From Flavobacteriaceae bacterium (GTDB taxonomy: Bacteria; Bacteroidota; Bacteroidia; Flavobacteriales; Flavobacteriaceae): a stretch of 64,000 nucleotides of DNA. This document shows, in pieces, positions 26,459 to 35,527 of the stretch. The notes under the pieces are model-generated. The model made no database searches, had not been told where the DNA came from, and was given only the letters and a program-made list of their open reading frames with translations. Both the position numbers and the translations under genes were made by a program. The stretch spans positions 124,001 to 188,000 of the forward strand of contig JABXHN010000019.1 in assembly GCA_013373635.1 (NCBI GenBank). Reading direction: 5' to 3'. Numbering within the stretch: the first letter of the stretch is position 1; each line of letters starts with the position of its first letter.

Positions 26459-26833
26459 ATGAAAGAAAAAATTTTAAACATCCTATTTATCTTATTTGGA
26501 CTTTTTATGGCCAACTCTGGAATCAACAAATTCACCAATCATATGTCGATGGGGGAACCATCTCAAGCGATGCAAGAGCTCTTTGGTCATTTGATGGCAT
26601 TCGGATGGTTATTGCCATTGGTAGGAATTGTAGAACTCATTGGAGGAATTCTCATTGTAATTCCAAAAACTAGACTCATCGGAGCCATCACATTACTTCC
26701 GATTATGACAGGAATCTTATTAACACACATTGTAAATGATCCGTCAGCTATGCCAATGGCAATCGTATTTTTTGTGTTGAATGCAGCTATATTAGTGATG
26801 GGAAGAAACAAACTCTGTGAATTAAAATCCTAA
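26459..26833 (+). CDS. DoxX-like small membrane protein
   Basis: About 124 residues from the ATG at 26459; a TTG at 26426 would add an unlikely 11-residue leader. Four hydrophobic helices are visible. ILFGLFMANSGINKF is the usual DoxX/DUF-type first helix, followed by GWLLPLVGIVELIGGILIVIP, then a third helix (IGAITLLPIMTGILLTHI) and a fourth. Members are quinone-oxidoreductase-associated or of unknown function. A terminator hairpin follows within 30 bp. Confidence 0.75.
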   Translation: MKEKILNILFILFGLFMANSGINKFTNHMSMGEPSQAMQELFGHLMAFGWLLPLVGIVELIGGILIVIPKTRLIGAITLLPIMTGILLTHIVNDPSAMPMAIVFFVLNAAILVMGRNKLCELKS

Positions 26834-26856
26834 TCATAAATTGAGAATTAAAATCT

Positions 26857-26884
26857 AAAGCTAGCTGTTGCTAGCTTTTTTATT
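26857..26884 (+). terminator. Rho-independent terminator after DoxX-like gene
   Basis: AAAGCTAGC-tgtt-GCTAGCTTT, a 9-bp perfect stem followed by T-rich sequence, lies 24 bp after the stop. Confidence 0.85.
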
Positions 26885-26919
26885 TTATTTTTAACCTTCT
26901 TAAACCTTTCTAAACTTTT

Positions 26920-26942
26920 ATCGTCTAATTAATTTAGACGAT
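26920..26942. promoter_or_regulatory. 23-bp inverted repeat just before the CBM9/DUF5916 gene
   Basis: ATCGTCTAA-ttaat-TTAGACGAT, nine-base arms with a 5-bp spacer, ends 7 bp before the ATG at 26950. It could be an operator, or an mRNA hairpin that blocks initiation. The arms are perfect; no T-run follows, so it is not a terminator. Confidence 0.5.
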
Positions 26943-26949
26943 ACATCAA

Positions 26950-29145
26950 ATGAAAAAATACATCCTCTTACTTTTATTATTAACAACTGTAATCTCCTTT
27001 GCGCAGGAAAGCAGAAAATCAATATTTGTTAAAAAAATTGATCAAGCTATTGCTATTGATGGTCAATTAGATGAGTCGATTTGGAAAACTGCTTCCGTCG
27101 GAGATGACTTTTGGGAATTTTTCCCAACTGACTCAATTAAATCTGAAGATAAAACAGAAGTTAGAGTCCTCTATGATGATCAAAATTTATACCTAGGCAT
27201 TAAATCGTATACGAAAGGAGATGACTTTCAGGTAGGTACCCTTAAACGAGATTTTGCAGGGAGATCCAATGATAATACTTCCATCTTATTAGATACCTAT
27301 ATGGATGCTACCACGGCTTATATGTTTGGTGTCAATACGGCAGGTGCCATGAGAGAGGGGCTGATTTCCAATGGAGGTTCTGATCGAAATTCCTATAATT
27401 TATCATGGGACACCAGATGGTATGCTCAGGCAAAAACACACGACAACTATTATATCGTTGAAATGGCCATTCCATTTAAATCAGTTAAATTTCAAGAGGG
27501 TGCTAAAAAATGGAGATTTCAATGTTATCGCTTTGACAACCAAAGCAAAACACAGAGTATATGGTCTCGAGTTCCTCAAAATCAAATATTGATCAATTTA
27601 GCCTTTACAGGTGAATTGGAGTTTGAAGAACCCTTAAAAAAATCGAAAACTCCAATTGAATTGATTCCCTATGTAAATACCATCTCTTCCAGAAATTTTA
27701 GCGATGCTAAAGGCGTTAATAGTATTGCAGCAGGAGCAGATGCCAAAATCGCTATAGGAAATAACTTGAATCTCGATGTGACCTTTAATCCTGATTTCTC
27801 AAATGTAGAGGTTGATAATGTCGTTACCAACATTACGAGGTTTGAAGTATCTCTTCCTGAAAAACGTCAGTTTTTTATTGACAATAGTGATTTATTTGGG
27901 TCCTTTGGATCTAGTAGAGATGCAAACCCTTTCTTTTCGCGAAGAATAGGAATAGCAAAAGACAAAGATGGCAACAATATTGAAAATAAAATTGTCGGGG
28001 GAGTTCGTCTCAGTGGTAAGCTCAATGAAGATTGGAGATTAGGTGTTTTGAGTATTCAAACAGCTGCTGATCAGTTCAATGAAATTGCTGCAAACAACAA
28101 CAGTATGCTAGTGCTTCAAAAAAAGATGTTTGCTAGATCCAATTTAGGAGTGTTCTATCTCGATCGTTCCAATGTCGGAAGCTTTGATTATGTAGATCCT
28201 GACGATCGCTATAACAAAGTAGTTGGAATCGATTATAATCTTGCTTCTTCAGATAATGTTTGGAGTGGTAACTTTTACATTCACAAATCGTATCAACCTA
28301 ATTCAGGAAAGGATAATTCAAGTATGCGTACCTTTCTCAATTACAATACAAGAAAGTGGAATATCTTCTCTGATTTAGTTTATCTAGGAAAGGATTTTAA
28401 ATCTGATTTAGGTTTTATTCGCAGAACCGATCTTTTGAAATCAGGACGAGTTATCGAATATAGCAGTTATCCTAAATCTGGAAATATCAATCGCTTACAA
28501 TACCGCTTCATGTGGTTTGACTTTTGGCAGCCCTCTGACGATATGCGATTAACGGATCGACGCTTGTTTTTTAATTTTGATGCGACTTCTAAAAGGCAAT
28601 TCAATGTTCAAATGAGGTATTCAAACACCTACACCTACTTAACAGATTCGTTTGATCCAACAAGAAGTGATAATGGACAACCATTAGACGGAAATCAAGG
28701 ATATCATTACTCAAATGCTGAAATACAATTAAGAACAAATCAAGCTTATGAGTTTTCAATTGATTCTCAGTTTTCATTTGGTCAATTTTACAACGGAACT
28801 AGAACTTCTTTAAATCTACAACTCAATTATCGATTCCCACCAAAGGTCAATCTTAGTATGCTCGTAGATTACAATAGAATCAGATTGCCAGAGCCATATT
28901 CAAGTGCAGATTTATGGTTGATTAGTCCGAAATTAGAAGTTTCTTTTACTAAGAAATTATTTTGGTCTACTCTGGTTCAATACGCAAATCAATCGGATAA
29001 TTTAGGAATTAACTCTCGTTTACAATGGAGATATGCTCCTTTATCTGATCTCTATTTAGTGTACAACGACAACTATTATGTCAATGATTTTGAGCCTAAA
29101 TATCGCTCGATTAACCTCAAGTTGAGTTATCGTTTTCCAATCTAA
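26950..29145 (+). CDS. CBM9-like/DUF5916 outer-membrane protein
   Basis: A 731-residue exported protein (signal peptide 1-18, ending FAQ). Residues of about 25-220 form a carbohydrate-binding-module-9-like domain (IDGQLDESIWKTA, VRVLYDDQNLYLGIKS, then IVEMAIPFKSVKF), followed by the DUF5916 domain from about 230, with LPEKRQFFIDNSDLF and a long set of amphipathic strands up to the terminal aromatic YRFPI. The ending suggests a beta-barrel inserted in the outer membrane. DUF5916 proteins are linked to carbohydrate or peptide handling at the surface, without a fixed function. A perfect inverted repeat precedes the start, and the gene is a single unit. Confidence 0.85.
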   Translation: MKKYILLLLLLTTVISFAQESRKSIFVKKIDQAIAIDGQLDESIWKTASVGDDFWEFFPTDSIKSEDKTEVRVLYDDQNLYLGIKSYTKGDDFQVGTLKRDFAGRSNDNTSILLDTYMDATTAYMFGVNTAGAMREGLISNGGSDRNSYNLSWDTRWYAQAKTHDNYYIVEMAIPFKSVKFQEGAKKWRFQCYRFDNQSKTQSIWSRVPQNQILINLAFTGELEFEEPLKKSKTPIELIPYVNTISSRNFSDAKGVNSIAAGADAKIAIGNNLNLDVTFNPDFSNVEVDNVVTNITRFEVSLPEKRQFFIDNSDLFGSFGSSRDANPFFSRRIGIAKDKDGNNIENKIVGGVRLSGKLNEDWRLGVLSIQTAADQFNEIAANNNSMLVLQKKMFARSNLGVFYLDRSNVGSFDYVDPDDRYNKVVGIDYNLASSDNVWSGNFYIHKSYQPNSGKDNSSMRTFLNYNTRKWNIFSDLVYLGKDFKSDLGFIRRTDLLKSGRVIEYSSYPKSGNINRLQYRFMWFDFWQPSDDMRLTDRRLFFNFDATSKRQFNVQMRYSNTYTYLTDSFDPTRSDNGQPLDGNQGYHYSNAEIQLRTNQAYEFSIDSQFSFGQFYNGTRTSLNLQLNYRFPPKVNLSMLVDYNRIRLPEPYSSADLWLISPKLEVSFTKKLFWSTLVQYANQSDNLGINSRLQWRYAPLSDLYLVYNDNYYVNDFEPKYRSINLKLSYRFPI

Positions 29146-29220
29146 TGTAATAACTAAATAACTCGTTACTAAAACTACTGTTAAAGATTGGATTGAGCAA
29201 TATGAAAAGTGATTTCTGAA

Positions 29221-29592
29221 TTAATCACAGACTTTTATCGAAATTCGTTTGTTTGGAGTAGGGCTATAAGCCTCACATACTGCACAATTTTGAGTTTCAT
29301 TTTTGATTACAAAGAAAAATTCTTCTCCTTCTTCAATACTACTGGGAAATGTGCATACCGATTCTAATGCAAATACATTGGTGTATGTTTGTTCGTCAAA
29401 AGGATTGGTCCACTGCTTTTCGTACAACGAGGGATCTAAATCCCCATCAACCAATTGAATTACGTAATTCATGCAAATCCCTTTTAGAGCTAATTTCCCT
29501 CTAAACACTTCAGACTCACAATCACTTAACTCCTTTCTAGAACAGCTACTTAAAACTAAAAACATCGTCAGAAAAGAAAAAAATACTTTCAT
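29221..29592 (-). CDS. Cysteine-rich lipoprotein of unknown function
   Basis: A 123-residue lipoprotein (lipobox Cys17 in LVLSSCSR). It contains cysteines at several further places, in DCESE, GICMN, ESVCTF, CAVCEAY and KVCD, so disulfides are likely in the mature periplasmic part. No family is recognised. Small Cys-rich lipoproteins of this type are frequent in Bacteroidota. The region between it and the outer-membrane gene at 29805 (212 bp) is AT-rich with a CTGCA/TGCAG pair near 29743-29769 and no further gene. Confidence 0.6.
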   Translation of the reverse strand: MKVFFSFLTMFLVLSSCSRKELSDCESEVFRGKLALKGICMNYVIQLVDGDLDPSLYEKQWTNPFDEQTYTNVFALESVCTFPSSIEEGEEFFFVIKNETQNCAVCEAYSPTPNKRISIKVCD

Positions 29593-29804
29593 AGTGTTGT
29601 TTTTATTAAATATTTATTCAAAAATAGGGCCAATATTGTCCATTTATAAGGCTATTTCAATTCTTCTTATTAACTTTACGTTATTGACATAAATCATTAT
29701 TTTATATCCTTGTAAAATAATAATACTAAAATATAAAACGAACTGCATCTATAATTTGTAAATTGCAGCTTTATTAAAAAAGACAATCTCGTAAATTAAA
29801 TCCT

Positions 29805-30536
29805 ATGAAAAAGCATATCTTATTTTTTGCAAGCTTATTTTTAGTGCTCGGTGCTTCTGAAGTTTTTGCTCAAGAGGAAAACGTACCTCTAGAAAAGCAC
29901 AACAACCACTACCACTATTCCAGACAACTTTTGCCTGAAAAAACTCAAGCACCAGTTGTACAAGACTACAATTCTACTGTTGACAATATGGGTATTGATG
30001 TAAGAATTAAACTAACAGCTGGAATCAACGCCATTAATTTCTTAGGAGATGCTGCTTTTTGGCTTCAAGGTCAAGATTTAGAGCGTCAACACCTTTCAAT
30101 TGGTCATTTGATCTTTGGTGATGATCAAAAACACCAAGGACTTCCAAGTTTTGGAATTTCTGCCTTATTTGCAGATGGTGCAGAAGTTGGATTAGGAATC
30201 ACTAAAAATAAATTTGCAGGTCAAAACATTGATCTTACATATTTTGCTTTAGACGTATTTGGAAAATATACCTTCTTACAAGAAAATTTAGTAAGCCCCT
30301 TTGTAAAAGCATCTTATGGTAGATCTTCAGTTTATGAGAGCTCCTCTGTTAACGGATTTGCTTTTGGATCGAACCTTTCAAGAGAAGTTTCTCCAACATT
30401 TGCATTTGGAGTTGGAGCTGAAGTTAATATTACTTATGATTTTGGGCTTTATTTTGATCTTTCTTACAGAAATGCTTGGGAACAATACGCTCAAAACCAC
30501 TACGTACAATCATTTGGAGTTTTCTATAAATTCTAA
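29805..30536 (+). CDS. Outer-membrane beta-barrel protein (OmpA N-terminal-like)
   Basis: A 243-residue exported protein, signal peptide 1-22 ending VFAQ. After a short disordered part (HNNHYHYSRQLLPEK) it has alternating amphipathic strands (GINAINFLGDAAFWL, LPSFGISALFADGAEVGLGI, FALDVFGKYTF, FVKASYGRS, FAFGVGAEVNITYDFGLYFDLSYRNAW), ending in YKF: an 8-strand barrel. It lacks the OmpA C-terminal peptidoglycan domain. It is abundant-porin-like in size and codon use. A terminator follows. Confidence 0.72.
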   Translation: MKKHILFFASLFLVLGASEVFAQEENVPLEKHNNHYHYSRQLLPEKTQAPVVQDYNSTVDNMGIDVRIKLTAGINAINFLGDAAFWLQGQDLERQHLSIGHLIFGDDQKHQGLPSFGISALFADGAEVGLGITKNKFAGQNIDLTYFALDVFGKYTFLQENLVSPFVKASYGRSSVYESSSVNGFAFGSNLSREVSPTFAFGVGAEVNITYDFGLYFDLSYRNAWEQYAQNHYVQSFGVFYKF

Positions 30537-30556
30537 TTGAATTGAACCGACTAAAC

Positions 30557-30586
30557 AAAAAAGGCTCCCATATGGAGCCTTTTTTA
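30557..30586. terminator. Terminator between the beta-barrel and sortilin-like genes
   Basis: AAGGCTCC-catat-GGAGCCTT with A-run before and T-run after can end transcripts from both convergent genes. Confidence 0.85.
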
Positions 30587-30603
30587 TTACTTCAATAGAT
30601 CCA

Positions 30604-33450
30604 TTATTCTATTTTAAATTCTCCTTCAGCTGATGTTACACCATCGCTTATACTTACCTTATAAGTTCCTTTTGGCAAGTAGTAGACACCATTATCAGCT
30701 TCTTTAAGCTCTTCTTTAAAGTCTGATCTATAATTGCTAAGTCCCTTCTCTGAAAAACTCAAATCATAGCTGTAATAGTTTAAGCCAGCATCTGCATTAA
30801 TACGAGTCGAATGGACCATTGGTCCAGAGATGTGTTGAATTTCAAAAGTTAATTCACCTTTCTTTTTAAGATAGTATGGAATTTGAATCAATGGGGTTCT
30901 AGCTTCAGACCAGGAAGATCTTTTGTTGCCCCAGTTGGAACTGTGTCGAATTCCTTTCACTTCAAAAAGGTGTAGATCTTTTGCTCTAGTCTCAGAATTC
31001 AATTCTTGTACATGAGCAATATCCGCCTTGTACACGCTTCTTCCATGTGTTCCCAGTAATAAGTGTTTTGCTTCCGCCTGTATCACCACATCGTGTACAG
31101 CTACTGCAGGGAGCCCCTTTGAAAAGGGTTCCCAACTACCTCCTTTATCAAAACTAACATAAACTCCATTATCAGTTCCTGCGTATAGTAAATTTTCATC
31201 TGATGGATCTTCAATTACTGAATTCACTGCTCCTAAAGGAAGAGCCGCACTGATAAGATTCCAATCTTCTCCATTGTTATTTGATGCGTATATATACGGA
31301 GTGAAATTATCAGATCTGTAAGCGTTTAAACTCATATAGACTCTGTTTTTGTTATGAGTAGAAGGATAAATACTGCTCACCCACTGCTCAGCTGGAAGTC
31401 CTTTAGTAATGAGCTTCCAAGTTCCACCACCGTCATCAGTTCTATATATCATACCATCGTCAGAACCTACGTAGATTTTACCGAATTGAAAAGGAGATTC
31501 CTCAACAACTGAAAGAGTCCCAAAAGGAACATTTCCTTTCTTACCTCCTCTGGTCAAATCCCCTGAAATAGTTTCCCAATGATCTCCTCTATCTAGAGAC
31601 CTGTGTAACTTATTCGATCCAAGATACAAGATATCCTGATGGTGTTTTGATAGAAAAATTGGAGTTTGCCAATTAAATCGAAGTGGAGCTTCTCCCAATT
31701 CGTGTTTGGGCTGTATGGGTTTGTAATCATTTGTTTTGAGATCGACTCTAAAGTAGTTTCCAAACTGATACCCCGTATACACAATATTGTGATCTCTTGA
31801 ATCAACTTGAACTTGCATTCCATCTCCTCCAATGATATTCTTCCAAGGATACTCCCCTCTACTGTGCCATGAGGTATTTAATCGAGCATTGTGAGCCCCT
31901 TTCCATACACCATTGTCTTGCAATCCTCCATATACATTGTACGGCTTTTGATTGTCGGTTGTAATAAAGTAAAACTGTCCGACAGAAGGAGTGTTACTTT
32001 TAAGCCAATTGGAACCTCCATCATAAGTGATATTAATTCCACCGTCGTTTCCGTTGATGATATGAAGGTCGTTTTCAGGATTGATCCACATCACATGATG
32101 ATCTGAATGCATATTGTCACCATTGATAGCGTAAAAACTTTTACCTCCATCTTTGGAAGCCAGTAAAGGAACTCCTCCAATGACAATAAAATCCTTATTT
32201 TTTTGAGAAACACCTATTCTAGCAAAGTAATAGCCGTAGGTATAAAATAAGCCTTCGATAGGTTCCTCATTTTGTTTAGTCCAACTAGCGCCACCATCTG
32301 TAGATAAAAAGACCTCTGCTCCTATAATTGGGGTCTCAAATAGATTGGAGTTCGCATCTTCTAAATAAAGAGCCAAATCAGAAGGTTTTGCTTTTTGGTC
32401 TTTAACGAGCTCTTTAACCAATGGAGCATCGTACTTTTTTGGAAAACCATTGGATCTCAAGTACTTGTTTAGCTGTCCATCAGCTAAGTCTAAAAATGTG
32501 GAGGATTTCATGGTTTTAAAGTCTTCTTTTTCAAGTGCTCCCTCCTCTTTCTTTTCATCTTCAAAAGTTGTTTGATGAAATTGACTGTCGTGAACCGCGT
32601 AAACAGTTTGAGCATCATAGACTGCTAATCCAATTCTTCCGGCTCCATCTCCTGTTGGAAATCCACTAGTTGAAGTTGAAACTAAATTCCATGTAGTTCC
32701 TGCATCGGTACTCTTGTAAATGCCACTATGGCTTCCACTCCCTTTAAAATTCCATGCCTTGCGATCTTTTTCCCATGCGGCAGCATACATAATTTCAAAG
32801 TTTTCTGGAGCTGCAGCAAGATCTACTATACCAGTATTATTAGCGATATTCAATGTCATTTCCCAGCTTTGACCTCCATCTTTAGTCTTGTAAATTCCCC
32901 TTTGTTCGTTTGTCGAATACAGATGACCTAAAACTCCTACTACTACCTCATTAGGATTGTGAGGATTGATGAGTATTCTACCTATATGATGAGAATCTTC
33001 CAATCCCATGTGCTCCCAAGTCCTACCTTTATCAGTTGATTTAAGGACTCCAACGCCTGCATAAGATGAACGTGAAGAATTGTTTTCTCCAGTTCCTACC
33101 CAAATAGTCCCTGTGGGCCAATCCACTGCAATATCTCCTATGTTTTGAGTAGAAGCACTGTCCATAACTGATTCAAACGAAGTTCCGTTATTATTGGTGT
33201 ACCAAACCCCTCCGGAAGCATAGGCTACATAAAATTCAGTTGAATTTGAAGGATTGACATCAACATCGACCACCCTTCCACTCATTACAGTTGGTCCAAT
33301 ATTGGTGAATTCTACATTTTTTACAATCGAATTCTCTTTGAGAGACTCTTGATAAGTCAAGGATTTTTTTACTGCAGAAGCAGGTGAAGCAAGTTGCGCG
33401 TTCATTACAGAAGTCACTGCGATAAACACAAATAAAAGGGTTCTTTTCAT
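30604..33450 (-). CDS. Sortilin/VPS10-like BNR-repeat secreted protein
   Basis: A 948-residue protein with a Sec signal peptide (about 1-18, ending MNAQ). Residues of about 40-800 make beta-propeller blades with Asp-box (BNR) motifs such as KSTDKGRTWEH, KTKDGGQSW, KSTDAGTTW, STDGGASW, TYDGGSNW, SLDRGDHW and RTDDGGGTW, as in sortilin-like and photosynthesis-repair-like propellers. The C-terminal roughly 130 residues are a beta-sandwich ending in YKVSISDGVTSAEGEFKIE. The function is unknown; such proteins bind ligands or hydrolyse glycans, but no sialidase catalytic residues are evident. No T9SS tag is seen. It stands alone, divergent from the UDP-sugar dehydrogenase gene. Confidence 0.82.
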   Translation of the reverse strand: MKRTLLFVFIAVTSVMNAQLASPASAVKKSLTYQESLKENSIVKNVEFTNIGPTVMSGRVVDVDVNPSNSTEFYVAYASGGVWYTNNNGTSFESVMDSASTQNIGDIAVDWPTGTIWVGTGENNSSRSSYAGVGVLKSTDKGRTWEHMGLEDSHHIGRILINPHNPNEVVVGVLGHLYSTNEQRGIYKTKDGGQSWEMTLNIANNTGIVDLAAAPENFEIMYAAAWEKDRKAWNFKGSGSHSGIYKSTDAGTTWNLVSTSTSGFPTGDGAGRIGLAVYDAQTVYAVHDSQFHQTTFEDEKKEEGALEKEDFKTMKSSTFLDLADGQLNKYLRSNGFPKKYDAPLVKELVKDQKAKPSDLALYLEDANSNLFETPIIGAEVFLSTDGGASWTKQNEEPIEGLFYTYGYYFARIGVSQKNKDFIVIGGVPLLASKDGGKSFYAINGDNMHSDHHVMWINPENDLHIINGNDGGINITYDGGSNWLKSNTPSVGQFYFITTDNQKPYNVYGGLQDNGVWKGAHNARLNTSWHSRGEYPWKNIIGGDGMQVQVDSRDHNIVYTGYQFGNYFRVDLKTNDYKPIQPKHELGEAPLRFNWQTPIFLSKHHQDILYLGSNKLHRSLDRGDHWETISGDLTRGGKKGNVPFGTLSVVEESPFQFGKIYVGSDDGMIYRTDDGGGTWKLITKGLPAEQWVSSIYPSTHNKNRVYMSLNAYRSDNFTPYIYASNNNGEDWNLISAALPLGAVNSVIEDPSDENLLYAGTDNGVYVSFDKGGSWEPFSKGLPAVAVHDVVIQAEAKHLLLGTHGRSVYKADIAHVQELNSETRAKDLHLFEVKGIRHSSNWGNKRSSWSEARTPLIQIPYYLKKKGELTFEIQHISGPMVHSTRINADAGLNYYSYDLSFSEKGLSNYRSDFKEELKEADNGVYYLPKGTYKVSISDGVTSAEGEFKIE

Positions 33451-33543
33451 GGTTTAAATTTTAAGCAAGTTGAAGATACAAAAATTGTCTGAAAGGATGA
33501 TTTCGAACTTACTTCTATACATTATTTTAGTACTTTAGCGAGG

Positions 33544-34818
33544 ATGAATACGGATTACGAAAACAAAAAAATAACGATTGTAGGATTGGGGTATGTGGGA
33601 CTTCCTCTCGCTTTAGCTTTTTCAAAAAAATATCCTGTTGTCGGTTACGACATCAACCCATCTAGAATAGAAGAATTAAAAAAGAGAATCGATCAAACAG
33701 ATGAAACAAACCCAAAAGAACTCCACGCTGCTTTAGAAAATGGTTTGCAATTGACCAATGAGATTGAAGCTATTGCTGATGCTACGATCTACATCGTGAC
33801 CGTTCCAACTCCTGTTAATGAGAACAAAGAGCCTGATTTGAGTTTTTTACTCGAAGCTTCTAAAACAATTGGTTCGGTATTAAAATCTGGAGATTTGGTC
33901 ATTTATGAGAGTACCACCTATCCTGGTTGTACTGAAGAAGATTGTGTTCCTGTTTTAGAAAAGTACAGCAAGCTAAAATTTAATCACGATTTTTTCTGTG
34001 GCTATTCTCCAGAGCGCATCAATCCAGGTGATAAAGTCAATACGCTTACAAAAATCAAAAAAGTTACTTCAGGTTCTATTCCCTTAATCGCTGAATATGT
34101 AGACCAATTATACAAGGGCATCATAGAGGCTGGAACCTATAAAGCGTCTAGTATTAAAGTCGCTGAGGCTTCCAAAGCGATAGAAAATGCTCAGCGTGAT
34201 CTCAACATATCTTTTGTCAATGAACTCGCACTCATCTTTGATCGAATTGGCATCGATACAAGAGAAGTCTTAGAGGCCGCTGGAACCAAGTGGAACTTTT
34301 TGAAATTTACACCAGGTCTAGTCGGTGGTCATTGCATCAGTGTGGACCCCTACTATCTTACCCATAAGGCAAAAGAACTCGGTTATGACCCTCAAGTAAT
34401 TCTTTCTGGAAGAAAAATCAATGATTATATGCCGAGTTTTGTCGCTCAGAAAATGGTCAAACTCATGGGACAAAAAGGAATTCCTTTAAATCAAAGTCGT
34501 TGCTTGATTTTGGGAATTACCTTTAAAGAAAACTGTCCAGACATCAGAAACTCAAAGATTCCACAAGTAGTTCGCGAATTAGAAGAGTACGGTATCACGG
34601 TATATATCCATGATTCTCATGCGGATTCTAATGAGGTCAAAAGAAATTTTAATATCGAATTAATAGAAGAACTCAACACCTACGACAGTATCCTTTTAGC
34701 AGTCAACCACAAGGAATACAAAGATTTAAAAATAAGTGAATTAAAACGATTCTCAACTTCAGTAGTATTTGACCTCAAGGGAATCTTCCCAATGGATCAA
34801 GTTGATGCAAGACTCTAA
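33544..34818 (+). CDS. UDP-N-acetylhexosamine 6-dehydrogenase (TviB/WbpA-like)
   Basis: A 424-residue nucleotide-sugar dehydrogenase. The Rossmann motif GLGYVGLPLA is at 14-23 and the catalytic Cys264 in GGHCISVDPYYL; VPTPVNENKEPDL and YSPERINPGD are family-typical. The sequence fits the TviB/WbpA type, which oxidises UDP-GlcNAc or UDP-GalNAc to the uronic acid for surface polysaccharide. No other sugar-nucleotide or glycosyltransferase genes are near, so its product probably feeds a pathway elsewhere in the genome. Confidence 0.88.
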   Translation: MNTDYENKKITIVGLGYVGLPLALAFSKKYPVVGYDINPSRIEELKKRIDQTDETNPKELHAALENGLQLTNEIEAIADATIYIVTVPTPVNENKEPDLSFLLEASKTIGSVLKSGDLVIYESTTYPGCTEEDCVPVLEKYSKLKFNHDFFCGYSPERINPGDKVNTLTKIKKVTSGSIPLIAEYVDQLYKGIIEAGTYKASSIKVAEASKAIENAQRDLNISFVNELALIFDRIGIDTREVLEAAGTKWNFLKFTPGLVGGHCISVDPYYLTHKAKELGYDPQVILSGRKINDYMPSFVAQKMVKLMGQKGIPLNQSRCLILGITFKENCPDIRNSKIPQVVRELEEYGITVYIHDSHADSNEVKRNFNIELIEELNTYDSILLAVNHKEYKDLKISELKRFSTSVVFDLKGIFPMDQVDARL

Positions 34819-34854
34819 CTATTACAAACTTACTGAATAAAATATCCAACACTA

Positions 34855-35433
34855 ATGGAGATGAAAGCTAAATTTGTTGATTTCTTTAGAGATAGTGTTA
34901 ACATTAAGGGAATTAGACGAATTGAAGTAATTGATATCGATGATTTGGGAAATAAAACAACCGAAACTTCTTTTACAAATGGAATGATGGTTTATCCTGA
35001 TGGAACTTATGAGTCTAAAAATTCATCGATGATAAGATATGCTTATGTAGATCCTGATGATAGAACATTAAATTACTCAACTTTAGAAGGAAGTGAAAGT
35101 GGTGTTAACACTGATGCTTCTAGTTTTACTATGGAAATTACAAATCCAATTCTATTTGTAAACAACTGTGGTGATCAGTTACACAACAATGATACTAATA
35201 GCGAAAATGGTGAACACAAACACGGTCAAGCTTTTCAAAAAAGATTTAGAAATATTCCAGTACAAGGAATCATGACCCTTACAACAGATACCGATGTCAT
35301 CACAACTGATTTTGGAGATGGAAACTGTGATACAGAAGCTGTTGTGACTACTAATGGTGTTTCTGAAATCGTCAATATAAATCGTTTAAGACGTAATGAA
35401 TTTTTCAATAATCTAAGAGTTCGCGGGCACTAA
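34855..35433 (+). CDS. Hypothetical protein, apparently without signal peptide
   Basis: A 192-residue protein of beta-strand and acidic character with metal-loving HDD/N text: YPDGTYESKNS, YVDPDDRTLNYS, NNCGDQLHNNDTN, EHKHGQAF, and a closing ITTDFGDGNCDTEAVVTTNG. The last part resembles C-terminal regions of larger secreted lipoproteins in Flavobacteriia, where TIDYGDGTCDN-like text follows. Here an in-frame stop at 34834 precludes a longer upstream start, and no signal peptide is seen, so the protein is cytoplasmic or the gene has lost its 5' part. No fixed function. A terminator lies just after. Confidence 0.55.
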   Translation: MEMKAKFVDFFRDSVNIKGIRRIEVIDIDDLGNKTTETSFTNGMMVYPDGTYESKNSSMIRYAYVDPDDRTLNYSTLEGSESGVNTDASSFTMEITNPILFVNNCGDQLHNNDTNSENGEHKHGQAFQKRFRNIPVQGIMTLTTDTDVITTDFGDGNCDTEAVVTTNGVSEIVNINRLRRNEFFNNLRVRGH

Positions 35434-35459
35434 TAAACTAATTACAGTACAGTTTTAAT

Positions 35460-35484
35460 ACCATCCCTAGGGGTGGTTTTTTTA
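35460..35484 (+). terminator. Terminator after the 34855 gene
   Basis: ACCATCC-ctag-GGGTGGT stem with one G-T pair, followed by a run of T. Confidence 0.8.
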
Positions 35485-35527
35485 TTCTATAATTTCTTAA
35501 CTTATGCCTTCTAACATAGAATCCATT

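Noticed and set aside
30604-33450. BNR protein as a sialidase
   Set aside because: Asp-boxes are present but the Arg triad and the FRIP-like start of sialidases are not seen; sortilin-type propeller fits better.
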